This document shows, one piece after another, positions 37,118-44,830 of a DNA stretch of 64,000 bases. The stretch is taken from the NCBI GenBank assembly GCA_019057865.1, contig JAHLWP010000004.1:1-64000 (forward strand), in the 5' to 3' direction. The first letter of the stretch is position 1; the number at the start of each line of letters is the position of its first letter. The position numbers and the translations under genes were made by a program. The notes beneath the pieces are model-generated. The model had not been told where the DNA came from, did not search any database, and saw nothing but the letters and a program-made list of their open reading frames with translations. Source of the DNA: Promethearchaeota archaeon (lineage in GTDB: Archaea; Asgardarchaeota; Lokiarchaeia; Sigyniarchaeales; SOKP01).

Positions 37118-37540
37118 CTATAAAAGTTTCTCTCTAATAGATGTAGAACTAATTTTTTGGTTATTTTCATCCTTTATTATCGATATAACAATAATTATTA
37201 AAGGTTTAAATCCCTTACTTTCTCTAATCTCGTTAATTTTTACAGCTACTTTATAAGTTTCCTGACTAACGAATATTCCATCATATTCAGGTTCATTGAT
37301 GGGGGGTCCATATATATCATTTAATTCAATGATTTGGACCCTAGTAATGTCTGCTATTGTTTTAATGAAATCTTCTAAATTACGTTTTCTTGTTTCATAA
37401 TTTTCAAGTTTTGAAACTGCCTTTTTGTTCTTTAATAATTTTTCAGTAGTTAAACCTATTACAATATTATTAGAAATAGATAAAGCTGTTTTTATTAAAG
37501 ATTTATGACCCTCATGAAGATGATCAAATGTCCCGCCCAT
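37118..37540 (-). CDS. coaD: Phosphopantetheine adenylyltransferase, archaeal type
   Basis: Nucleotidyltransferase of 140 residues in coenzyme A synthesis, joining AMP to 4'-phosphopantetheine. It begins MGGTFDHLHEGHKSLI, with the HxGH motif seen as HEGH. YETRKRNLEDFI and ISSTSIREKLL (the ISSTxIR motif) complete the active site. It is slightly shorter than the usual archaeal PPAT because the start lies directly before the GGTFD loop; no better in-frame start is visible upstream. Confidence 0.92.
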   Translation of the reverse strand: MGGTFDHLHEGHKSLIKTALSISNNIVIGLTTEKLLKNKKAVSKLENYETRKRNLEDFIKTIADITRVQIIELNDIYGPPINEPEYDGIFVSQETYKVAVKINEIRESKGFKPLIIIVISIIKDENNQKISSTSIREKLL

Positions 37541-37586
37541 ACCGACTTTGTTTAAAATCTGAAAAACACCTTACTAAATTTTAAGG

Positions 37587-38000
37587 TTATTTTTTAATAC
37601 TTGCTTTTTTACTCGGTTCAGAAGTTTTTTTTAATCTTACGGAATAAATTTGTTTTATTTCCATTAAATCAACGCATTTATCGCATTTATCTTTCATTTT
37701 AAATACAAAATCTCCTTTAGCATAATTTCTCACTTTAGTAAGTCCACATAAGTTACATGTTAAAATAGTTAGAGTTTGTCTTAATGGTTCTGAGGGACCT
37801 TTTTGCATTTGCATTAACGTAGATCCTAAACATATTAACATAAAACCAATTGACCATCTTGAAAATTGATCCAGCCCAAAGTCAAGATAGATGAATAATG
37901 CGCCTGCTATAATTAATAAAATTAAAAGAAGATTTTTAAAAAAGCTTTTTAGGGTAACTCCTTTTTTTAATATTTCCTCATCGTCTTCTTCTTCAATCAT
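37587..38000 (-). CDS. Small membrane protein with zinc ribbon
   Basis: A 137-residue protein of unknown family. The acidic N-terminus (EEEDDEE) is followed by two hydrophobic helices at residues about 20-40 and 48-65. A cytosolic CxxC...CxxC pair (CNLCG and CDKCV, 23 residues apart) would bind zinc. The tail is lysine-rich. It lies 46 nt upstream of coaD on the same strand and diverges from the DUF1512 gene. Confidence 0.7.
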   Translation of the reverse strand: MIEEEDDEEILKKGVTLKSFFKNLLLILLIIAGALFIYLDFGLDQFSRWSIGFMLICLGSTLMQMQKGPSEPLRQTLTILTCNLCGLTKVRNYAKGDFVFKMKDKCDKCVDLMEIKQIYSVRLKKTSEPSKKASIKK

Positions 38001-38021
38001 AGAAAAAATAGTAACATCTAA

Positions 38022-38045
38022 TTTTCTATTGTTTATAATAGAAAA
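38022..38045. promoter_or_regulatory. Perfect 9-bp inverted repeat in a divergent promoter region
   Basis: TTTTCTATT at 38022-38030 and AATAGAAAA at 38037-38045 are exact reverse complements, 6 nt apart. They lie in the 126-nt gap between the zinc-ribbon membrane protein and DUF1512. The spacing places half-sites about 15 bp centre to centre, compatible with a dimeric regulator. No regulator is identified. Confidence 0.5.
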
Positions 38046-38126
38046 GAATAAATAAATTTTATTATTATAAAAACATAATAGATTAAAGTTTTCTTTATTA
38101 AGTTAAAGTTTAGGGAAAAGATATTA

Positions 38127-39266
38127 ATGATTTATCAATGGGGTGCCGATCGAGGTACAGATCCGGTTTCTATTATCATAAATTTGCTATTCTTTTTACT
38201 GATCTTTGTTAGTATTTTCTATGGGCAAAAGATACAAAGTTGGAAGGCAGCGAAAGAAATTCAAGTAGGTCTAGATAAACTTAAGAAATGGAACGATGAG
38301 TGTAAAGAGATAATGCTTACTAATTTTAAGGAATTTGCCGATAAAAAACAAACACAAAAAGATCTCATGTTTAAACTTGAAGATTTCATAACATTTGTAA
38401 CAATACCTCCAGTTTCCCTTGATCCTTATGGGATTATACCAAAATTTGATCATGTTGTAGATGTGAGAGATAATCGATTTAAAGAAGAAGTAGGTATATT
38501 AGCTCCTAATGCTGATAGTGTTCAAAGAGCAAATCTAGAAAACTTGTTAGAAGCTGTAATGGCGGTTGATTTTATTTATCGCTTAGTACGACATTATCTT
38601 ATTTTAGGAAAAAAATCAAAATCAATGATTTTATTAATGCAAATTTCAATGCAAATGGGTTTAATTTTAGCAATGGCAAAATCATTCTATTCAGCTGCTA
38701 AAGCATTTTCGGAGGGGAGCCCTATTGGAGATGGTCTTGGTCCTCTTGTTGTAGCTAGTTTTTTAAGAGAAATCTCGAAAGATAACATTGAGGCTCAAGA
38801 AATTGTTAAAGATACTATTGTTCAAGAGCTAAATTTTGAAGATAGAATGATTTATATTGTTCGGGCAAAAGGCCCAGGGGGTACTGTTGGGAAACCAGGA
38901 AAAGTCATTAGAGATCTAGTTAAAAATCACGGAGATTCTATATCTAGAATAATTATGATTGATGCAGGATTAAAACTTAGTGGAGATAAGACAGGATCTA
39001 TAGCAGTTGGAGTAGGGGCTGCTATTGGTGGTTATGGAATTGAAAAACATTACATTGAAGAATCTACTACGGGAAAAGATATTCCAATAGATGCTCTAAT
39101 TTGTAAACAATCTTTAGAAGACGCTATTACTACGATGAAACGCCCGATTACTCAATCAGTACCAAATATCGTAGAAAAAATAAAAATGGCTATACGTAAA
39201 AGAACTGAAAAAGGTACAAAGGTAATAGTGGCAGGGATTGGAAATACTATAGGAATTGGAGTTTAA
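38127..39266 (+). CDS. DUF1512 family protein (archaeal, function unknown)
   Basis: A 379-residue protein that I recognise as the archaeal DUF1512 family. It has an N-terminal membrane helix (residues about 15-35) and then a cytosolic region. Conserved-looking segments include GPLVVASFLRE, RAKGPGGTVGKPGKVI, IMIDAGLKLSGDKTGS and GVGAAIGGYGIEK. The glycine-rich patches suggest nucleotide or phosphate binding, but no activity is established. The gene stands alone, divergent from the zinc-ribbon membrane protein. Confidence 0.8.
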   Translation: MIYQWGADRGTDPVSIIINLLFFLLIFVSIFYGQKIQSWKAAKEIQVGLDKLKKWNDECKEIMLTNFKEFADKKQTQKDLMFKLEDFITFVTIPPVSLDPYGIIPKFDHVVDVRDNRFKEEVGILAPNADSVQRANLENLLEAVMAVDFIYRLVRHYLILGKKSKSMILLMQISMQMGLILAMAKSFYSAAKAFSEGSPIGDGLGPLVVASFLREISKDNIEAQEIVKDTIVQELNFEDRMIYIVRAKGPGGTVGKPGKVIRDLVKNHGDSISRIIMIDAGLKLSGDKTGSIAVGVGAAIGGYGIEKHYIEESTTGKDIPIDALICKQSLEDAITTMKRPITQSVPNIVEKIKMAIRKRTEKGTKVIVAGIGNTIGIGV

Positions 39267-39597
39267 ATGAACTTCCAATTATCTCGTAAATAATTCTATT
39301 TTTTTCATAGAAATTTTTTAAAAAATACTTCTTCTCTTTTAGGATCTTGATTAAAGTATTTTTATTTTTTTATAGGTGAAAATAGAATGTGTTGAGATTT
39401 CTCTAAAAACAAATTTAAAAAGAGCTCTTAATCCTATTAAAAACTTCAAATTATTTGTTCTAATAAAATTCATACTTATTTTGAAAAAAAGAAATAGTTT
39501 TATAATTAAAGGAATAAAATTAATTAATTACTTTAATTCATAAAATAAAAATTAAAAAAGTTGAAATAAATTAAAATTTACTTGAGGTGTAAATAAT
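39267..39597. other. Intergenic region before the aldehyde oxidoreductase gene
   Basis: About 330 nt, very AT-rich, with no ORF or strong inverted repeat. The only clear element is GAGGTG at 39584-39589, a Shine-Dalgarno motif that bears on the start of the next gene. An A/T block near 39545-39580 may contain the promoter. Confidence 0.4.
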
Positions 39598-39600
39598 ATT
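39584..39600 (+). promoter_or_regulatory. Shine-Dalgarno motif and probable AUU start codon of the aldehyde oxidoreductase
   Basis: GAGGTG at 39584-39589 is followed after 8 nt by ATT at 39598-39600. The same GAGGTG motif precedes pheT at 5 nt. The first ATG (39610) is 20 nt from the motif, too far for normal use. The codons from ATT read (M)YGYMGKILRVDL, matching the usual MYG..G N-terminus of the family. No ATG, GTG or TTG lies in frame between the upstream TGA (39583-39585) and 39610. Confidence 0.55.
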
Positions 39601-41469
39601 TACGGTTATATGGGAAAGATCTTAAGAGTTGATTTAACTAACGGAAAGATAAGCGAAGAGTTTCCTGATGAGGAAACATTAAAAATGTACTTAGGAGGTG
39701 CTGCACTTTCAACATGGTATCTTTTAAAAGAAACAGAGAAGGGGGTAGATCCATTAGGACCAGAAAATAAGTTAATATTCATGACTGGACCTTTAACAGG
39801 GACTCCATCTCCAAGTACCGGAAGATATAGTGTAGTTGCTAGATCTCCTCTTACTGGTATCTGGGGACAAGCGAATTCAGCTGGTTTTTGGGGCAGAGAT
39901 CTTAAAAGATCTGGTTTTGACGGAGTTATTTTCGAAGGTATCTCTTCAAAACCTGTTTATCTTGTTACTGAGGATGGGAAGGCAGAACTCAGAGATGCTT
40001 CACATTTATGGGGTAAAAATACATCAGAAACTACAAAATTAATTAGAGAAGAACTAGGTGAGAAATTCAATGTAGCCTGTATAGGCATCGGAGGCGAAAA
40101 CCTAGTTAAATATGCTGCAATAATGAATGATTGTGATGAACCTAATTATGGTAGAGCAGCTGGAAGATGTGGGTTAGGCACTGTAATGGGATCTAAAAAA
40201 GTAAAAGCCATTGCATCTAAGGGAAATGCTAAAATTGAAGTAGCAAATCCAGAAGAATATAAAACCGAGGCTAAACAGAGATATGATTGGGTAAATCAAA
40301 GTATGTTAAAAATGACGCTTGAAGTTTTTGGTACGCCTACTATGATTGATTTAGTAAATGTGAAGGGAGGGTTACCAACACGAAATTGGCAAACTGGTGT
40401 CTTTCCAGCTGCAGATAATATAAATGGAACCGCAATTAATGAAAAGATTCTTATTGGCAGAAAACCCTGTTTTGCATGCCCAATCGCTTGTGGAAGAATT
40501 ACTGAAATTAAGGAAGGAAAATATAAGAGTAAAGGTGAAGGTCCTGAATATGAATCATTAGGCGCTTTGGGGACAATGTGTGATGTTGATAATTTAGAAG
40601 CAATTACTTTAGCACATTTTCTTTGTAATGAGTATGGTCTTGATGTAATTTCTGCAGGAAACACTATTGGTTTTGCAATGGAATGCTTTGAGAAAGGAAT
40701 ATTAACTAAGGAAGATACAGATGGGCTTGAATTCAATTTTGGTGATGCTGATCTCATTGTAGATCTTATTCCAAAAATAGGTAAAAGAGAAGGTATTGGA
40801 GATTTATTAGCTGAAGGAACGAGAAACATGGCTAATAAACTTGGAAAAGATTCTATAAGATTTGCTATGCAAGTTAAAGGTTTGGAACTTCCTGCATATG
40901 ATAGTAGAGCAGCTAAAATAACAGGTTTAGCATACGCAACTGCTAATCGTGGAGGTTGCCATATCACAGGATATATAGAAGGTCCCGCTTTTTTAGCCAT
41001 GCCTTTTATGATTGTTGAAGACGCAATGGTTGGAGATTCACTTAAGGAAAATCCTGAAGATACAAGAGTTGTCAAGGATTTTGAAGATGCCTTTGGTATA
41101 TTTGATGCTATAGGAGGTTGTAAATTTATGGGGATGGTCCTAACTTCACAAGATTGGGCATCTTTAATAGAAAAATTATTGGGATATACATTTACAGCTG
41201 AAGACTTCGCTAAAACAGGTGAAAGGCTTTACAATCTTGCACGAGTCTATTGTGTAAGAGAAGGAATTACCAGGGCTGATGACACACTTCCAGCACGTTT
41301 ATTGGAGGAACCCTTACCAGAAGGCCCTGCCAAAGGACATGTGGTAAACTTAGATCCGTTACTAGATGCATATTATGAATACCGCGGTTGGGACAAAGAG
41401 ACTGGTAGACCAACAAAAAAGAAATTAAAAGAACTTGGATTAGAGTGGACAATTAAAGAAATATATTGA
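39598..41469 (+). CDS. aor: Aldehyde:ferredoxin oxidoreductase (tungstopterin enzyme)
   Basis: Oxidises aldehydes to acids with ferredoxin. About 623 residues. The N-terminal GKILRVDLTNGKI, MTGPLTGTPSPSTGRY and MNDCDEPNYGRAAGRCGLG belong to the pterin-binding domain. The 4Fe-4S ligands are CFACPIAC near residue 290 plus a later Cys in AIGGCKFMG. NRGGCH is another pterin motif. The start given is ATT 39598, supported by SD spacing and the family N-terminus; ATG 39610 is the conventional choice and loses four residues. The gene leads an apparent set with an acyl-CoA synthetase 38 nt downstream. Confidence 0.93.
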   Translation: MYGYMGKILRVDLTNGKISEEFPDEETLKMYLGGAALSTWYLLKETEKGVDPLGPENKLIFMTGPLTGTPSPSTGRYSVVARSPLTGIWGQANSAGFWGRDLKRSGFDGVIFEGISSKPVYLVTEDGKAELRDASHLWGKNTSETTKLIREELGEKFNVACIGIGGENLVKYAAIMNDCDEPNYGRAAGRCGLGTVMGSKKVKAIASKGNAKIEVANPEEYKTEAKQRYDWVNQSMLKMTLEVFGTPTMIDLVNVKGGLPTRNWQTGVFPAADNINGTAINEKILIGRKPCFACPIACGRITEIKEGKYKSKGEGPEYESLGALGTMCDVDNLEAITLAHFLCNEYGLDVISAGNTIGFAMECFEKGILTKEDTDGLEFNFGDADLIVDLIPKIGKREGIGDLLAEGTRNMANKLGKDSIRFAMQVKGLELPAYDSRAAKITGLAYATANRGGCHITGYIEGPAFLAMPFMIVEDAMVGDSLKENPEDTRVVKDFEDAFGIFDAIGGCKFMGMVLTSQDWASLIEKLLGYTFTAEDFAKTGERLYNLARVYCVREGITRADDTLPARLLEEPLPEGPAKGHVVNLDPLLDAYYEYRGWDKETGRPTKKKLKELGLEWTIKEIY

Positions 41470-41507
41470 GATTAAAACTATCTCATTATTAAAAAGAGGT
41501 TAGAGCT

Positions 41508-43220
41508 ATGGGTGAGGATAAGAAAATTAGCTATTCAGATAAGCCTTGGTTGAAATCTTATTTTGTCGGACCGTTTAAACTCAAACAAACAATGGAACCC
41601 TATCCCAAAATAAATATTTATCAGTTCCTTGAAGATAGTGCGGCAAATTATCCAGATAATATTGCATGCGTTTATGTAGATGAAGAAATTACATATAAAG
41701 ATTTAAAGCTTAAGGTTGATAAGCTAGCAAGCGCATTTGTAGATCTTGGTTTGAAGAAAGGAGATACGATTGCATCAGTGCTTCCTTCTTGTTTAGAGTT
41801 CATTTTAATAGATTATGCTGCATTAAAAATAGGAGTAATCCATGTACCTTTAAGTATTTTACATAAAACTCCTGATTTATTATATGAACTTAAAGAAAGT
41901 GGAGCTAAAACAGTTATCTGTTCCTACAGGCGGATAGAACGTGTTAGTGAGGTTAAAAATGAAGTTGGCATTAATACAATCATTTATACTCCAACAAAGC
42001 TATTTCCTGATTATAAATTGCCTGATATGGAAGAAATATTCGCAGAAGGGTTTTACCTCTTAGATGACTTAATAGATAAATATGATCCTCTCGAAGAAAC
42101 AGTAGAAGTAAACCCCATGGAAGATATAGCATTATTACCTTTTACAGGAGGTACAACTGGGCTTCCTAAAGGAACTATGTTAACTCATTATAATATCACC
42201 ACTAACGTAATACAATTATTTCATTGGATGATGGATCCTCTAAAACCTGGAATTATTGGGAAAGCTGCCGTAGCAGTGTGTGTTCCTTTATTCCATCAAT
42301 ATGGGCATTATAGTGTACATACAGCTATTTCTTGGGGTCTAAAAATATTATTACTGGATCCAAGAGATCTAGTTAAAATTGCCGAAACGATAAAAAATGT
42401 TCGTCCTTTTATGGTCAATGCAGTTCCCACACATTATTCACTATTACTTCAGATGGACATTCCAAAAGCCCCTATATTCTATGTTTCTGGAGCAGCCGCT
42501 TTACCTCCAGATCTGGCTGAACAATTTGAGGAGAAGTGTGGTGTTCCTATGGCTGAAGGCTGGGGGGCGACAGAAACAACTGCTGTTTCCACCTTTAATC
42601 TTTCACCACTTTCAAAAGTCACCGGATTTATGGCAAAAATAAAAAGAGGTGTTGGGACGCCACTTCCTGATACAGAAGTTAAAGTAGTTGATATTGAAAC
42701 AGGTGAGGAGGTTGCATTTGGTGAGCCTGGTGAACTATGGGTTCGTGGTCCACAGATTATGAAAGGTTATTGGCCGACCCCTGGGAAGGGGTTACAGGAA
42801 GGTGGTTGGCTCCCAATGGGAGATATTGGAAAAATGGATGAGGAAGGATATTTCTACATTGTAGATCGTATTAAAGATATGATCAATGTATCTGGAAATA
42901 AAGTCTACTCAAGAGTGATTGATGATATTTTACATCAACATCCCGCAGTAAGAATTGCAGGAGTAGTAGGAATCCCAGACCCAGAACGTCTTGGTAGTGA
43001 AAGAGTAAAAGCATTTATTTCATTAAAACCCGAATATGAGGGCAAAGTTACCGAACAAGAGATAATTGATTATTTAAAAGATAAAGTTAAGCCATATGCA
43101 ATTCCTAAGTATGTTGAATTTAGACCAAATTTACCATTGACTATGGTCATGAAACTGTTTAAGAAAAAACTTAGAGAAGAAGAAATAGCAAAGATGAAAG
43201 AGAGAGGAGAAATTAAGTAA
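41508..43220 (+). CDS. AMP-forming acyl-CoA synthetase / ligase
   Basis: A 570-residue member of the ANL superfamily. The phosphate loop is LPFTGGTTGLPKGTMLTHYN near residue 212, followed by GWGATETTA and GDIGKMDEEGYFYIVDRIKD near residue 445. The catalytic lysine is in PLTMVMKLFKKKLRE near the end. It activates a carboxylic acid as the acyl-CoA; size and context suggest a medium- or long-chain acid. AGAGGT lies just before the ATG. It follows the aldehyde oxidoreductase, whose product it could activate. Confidence 0.92.
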   Translation: MGEDKKISYSDKPWLKSYFVGPFKLKQTMEPYPKINIYQFLEDSAANYPDNIACVYVDEEITYKDLKLKVDKLASAFVDLGLKKGDTIASVLPSCLEFILIDYAALKIGVIHVPLSILHKTPDLLYELKESGAKTVICSYRRIERVSEVKNEVGINTIIYTPTKLFPDYKLPDMEEIFAEGFYLLDDLIDKYDPLEETVEVNPMEDIALLPFTGGTTGLPKGTMLTHYNITTNVIQLFHWMMDPLKPGIIGKAAVAVCVPLFHQYGHYSVHTAISWGLKILLLDPRDLVKIAETIKNVRPFMVNAVPTHYSLLLQMDIPKAPIFYVSGAAALPPDLAEQFEEKCGVPMAEGWGATETTAVSTFNLSPLSKVTGFMAKIKRGVGTPLPDTEVKVVDIETGEEVAFGEPGELWVRGPQIMKGYWPTPGKGLQEGGWLPMGDIGKMDEEGYFYIVDRIKDMINVSGNKVYSRVIDDILHQHPAVRIAGVVGIPDPERLGSERVKAFISLKPEYEGKVTEQEIIDYLKDKVKPYAIPKYVEFRPNLPLTMVMKLFKKKLREEEIAKMKERGEIK

Positions 43221-43374
43221 TTTAACTCCAAAAGATCAATCTAAAATTTAATTTTTAATAAAAACATTTTTTTACTTTTCTGACAAAAGCTAGATTATTT
43301 ATAAAATTCCATCTAGATTTAAAATATATAAAAAATACAAAATTTTAAAGAAAAAAAAATTTAAGGGATATATT

Positions 43375-43797
43375 ATGAAATTTGGAACTCCAGAATGGGC
43401 AGAAGCTTTTATGAAAGCTGTAAATGATAATACTAATTATAGAGAGGCAGCTGGACCAGAGGGATTTCCTCCTGACGGATGGGAAGGAGATTTCCTCTTT
43501 GTTGTTGAACCTTCGGGTAATTTAGATCATGAAATAAAGATGTTTGTAGGCTTGTATCATGGAGAATGTACAGGATCTAGAGTCCTAAAAGAGGGAGAAG
43601 AAGTAGAGACAGCATATGTTTATGCTGGACCCTATGATGCATGGGTACAAGTTTTAAAAAAAGAACTCGACCCCATCCGTGGGCTGTTAGCTGGCAAATT
43701 TAAGCTGAAAGGTGATATGTCAAAAATTTTGAAAGCTACAAGAGCAGCCTCAGAATTAGTAGTAAGTACTACTATGATTGATACAGAATTTTATTAA
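43375..43797 (+). CDS. SCP2 sterol-binding-type lipid carrier protein
   Basis: A 140-residue protein with the SCP2 pattern: amphipathic N-terminal helix, central beta-sheet, and the ending GKFKLKGDMSKILKATRAASELV. Such proteins bind fatty acyl chains or acyl-CoA in a hydrophobic tunnel. Placement after an acyl-CoA synthetase suggests a shuttle for its product. The 154-nt gap upstream allows a separate promoter. Confidence 0.82.
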   Translation: MKFGTPEWAEAFMKAVNDNTNYREAAGPEGFPPDGWEGDFLFVVEPSGNLDHEIKMFVGLYHGECTGSRVLKEGEEVETAYVYAGPYDAWVQVLKKELDPIRGLLAGKFKLKGDMSKILKATRAASELVVSTTMIDTEFY

Positions 43798-43808
43798 ATT
43801 AAAGAAAT

Positions 43809-43834
43809 CTTTTTTACTTTTTTTTCCTTTTTTA
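43809..43834 (+). terminator. T-rich terminator after the SCP2 gene
   Basis: Three oligo-T runs (7, 9 and 6 residues) separated by AC and CC follow the stop at 43797 within 40 nt. This is a strong archaeal-type terminator on the plus strand. Confidence 0.5.
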
Positions 43835-43863
43835 TTGTATATCATATAATTGTAATATTTAAG

Positions 43864-44667
43864 ATGCCTAATCACGATCGTAATTTATCTGAATTAACAG
43901 AAAAACTTGTTTACTTTTTTGATTTAGATGGAACAATTTATTTAGGGAATAAATTATTTGAAGGTGTTCTTGAATTAGTTGATATATTAAAAAATAAACA
44001 TAAGAAATTGTATTTTCTTTCAAATAATTCAAGTAGATCTACAATTGATTATCTAAAAAAATTAAATAATTTTGAACTCAATGTGTCTCGTGAAAACTTA
44101 ATTCTATCCCAACACCCAACAATAGATTATTTAAAAAAAAATAATTATAAGAAGATTTTCTTAATGGGAACTCAATCTCTCAAGAAAGAATTTAGACAAG
44201 AGGGATTTGATTTAACTGAAGAAGATCCAGAAATTTTGGTACTTGCTTTTGATCAAGAATTAACTTATGATCGTTTAGTTAAAGCATCATACTTACTTCA
44301 GAAAGAAGATTTTCCTTATATTGCCACCCACTTGGATAATAGATGTCCCACCGAAGTTGGGTATACTCCGGATGCAGGTGGGATAGCCGCTCTTTTATAT
44401 AAAGCAACAGAAAGATCACCTAGAGTTTTCGGAAAACCAAATAAAGAAATGCTATTGTTTAAGTTAGAGCAATTAGGAATATCTCCTAAGAATGCTGTTA
44501 TGTTTGGAGATAGGTTATATACAGATATAATAATGGGAATAAAAGCTGGTGTTACTACTTGTTGTGTTTTATCTGGTGAAATGACAATGGATATGATAAA
44601 TAAAAGTGAACTTAAACCAGATTACATAATTAATGGAATCTGGGAGCTTTTAAATGAATTCAAATAA
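43864..44667 (+). CDS. HAD-superfamily class IIA hydrolase (NagD/phosphoglycolate phosphatase-like)
   Basis: A 267-residue phosphatase. Motif I is FFDLDGTIYLGNKLF, motif II is LSNNSSRS, and motif III/IV is GDRLYTDIIMGIKAG. The IIA cap domain lies between. FGKPNKEML is typical of the glycerol-phosphate or phosphoglycolate phosphatase branch. Removal of phosphate from glycerol phosphate or another small metabolite is likely; the exact substrate is open. Confidence 0.88.
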   Translation: MPNHDRNLSELTEKLVYFFDLDGTIYLGNKLFEGVLELVDILKNKHKKLYFLSNNSSRSTIDYLKKLNNFELNVSRENLILSQHPTIDYLKKNNYKKIFLMGTQSLKKEFRQEGFDLTEEDPEILVLAFDQELTYDRLVKASYLLQKEDFPYIATHLDNRCPTEVGYTPDAGGIAALLYKATERSPRVFGKPNKEMLLFKLEQLGISPKNAVMFGDRLYTDIIMGIKAGVTTCCVLSGEMTMDMINKSELKPDYIINGIWELLNEFK

Positions 44668-44830
44668 GTTTTAATCTTATTTTTATCCAATACTTACCGA
44701 AAATTTTAATTCTTAATTGAAACTAAAATAATTAACTAAATAATGATGTTATTTGCGTAAAATATAAAAGTTAATTGCTTTGTTTTAATGATAACTAAAA
44801 CTGATGATTAAAGTATTTTGGTAATCAATC

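Noticed and set aside
40296..41075. 259-residue frame antisense to the aldehyde oxidoreductase
   Set aside because: Opposite a strongly conserved enzyme; its composition (Ser/Pro/Ile-rich) is that expected from reverse reading.
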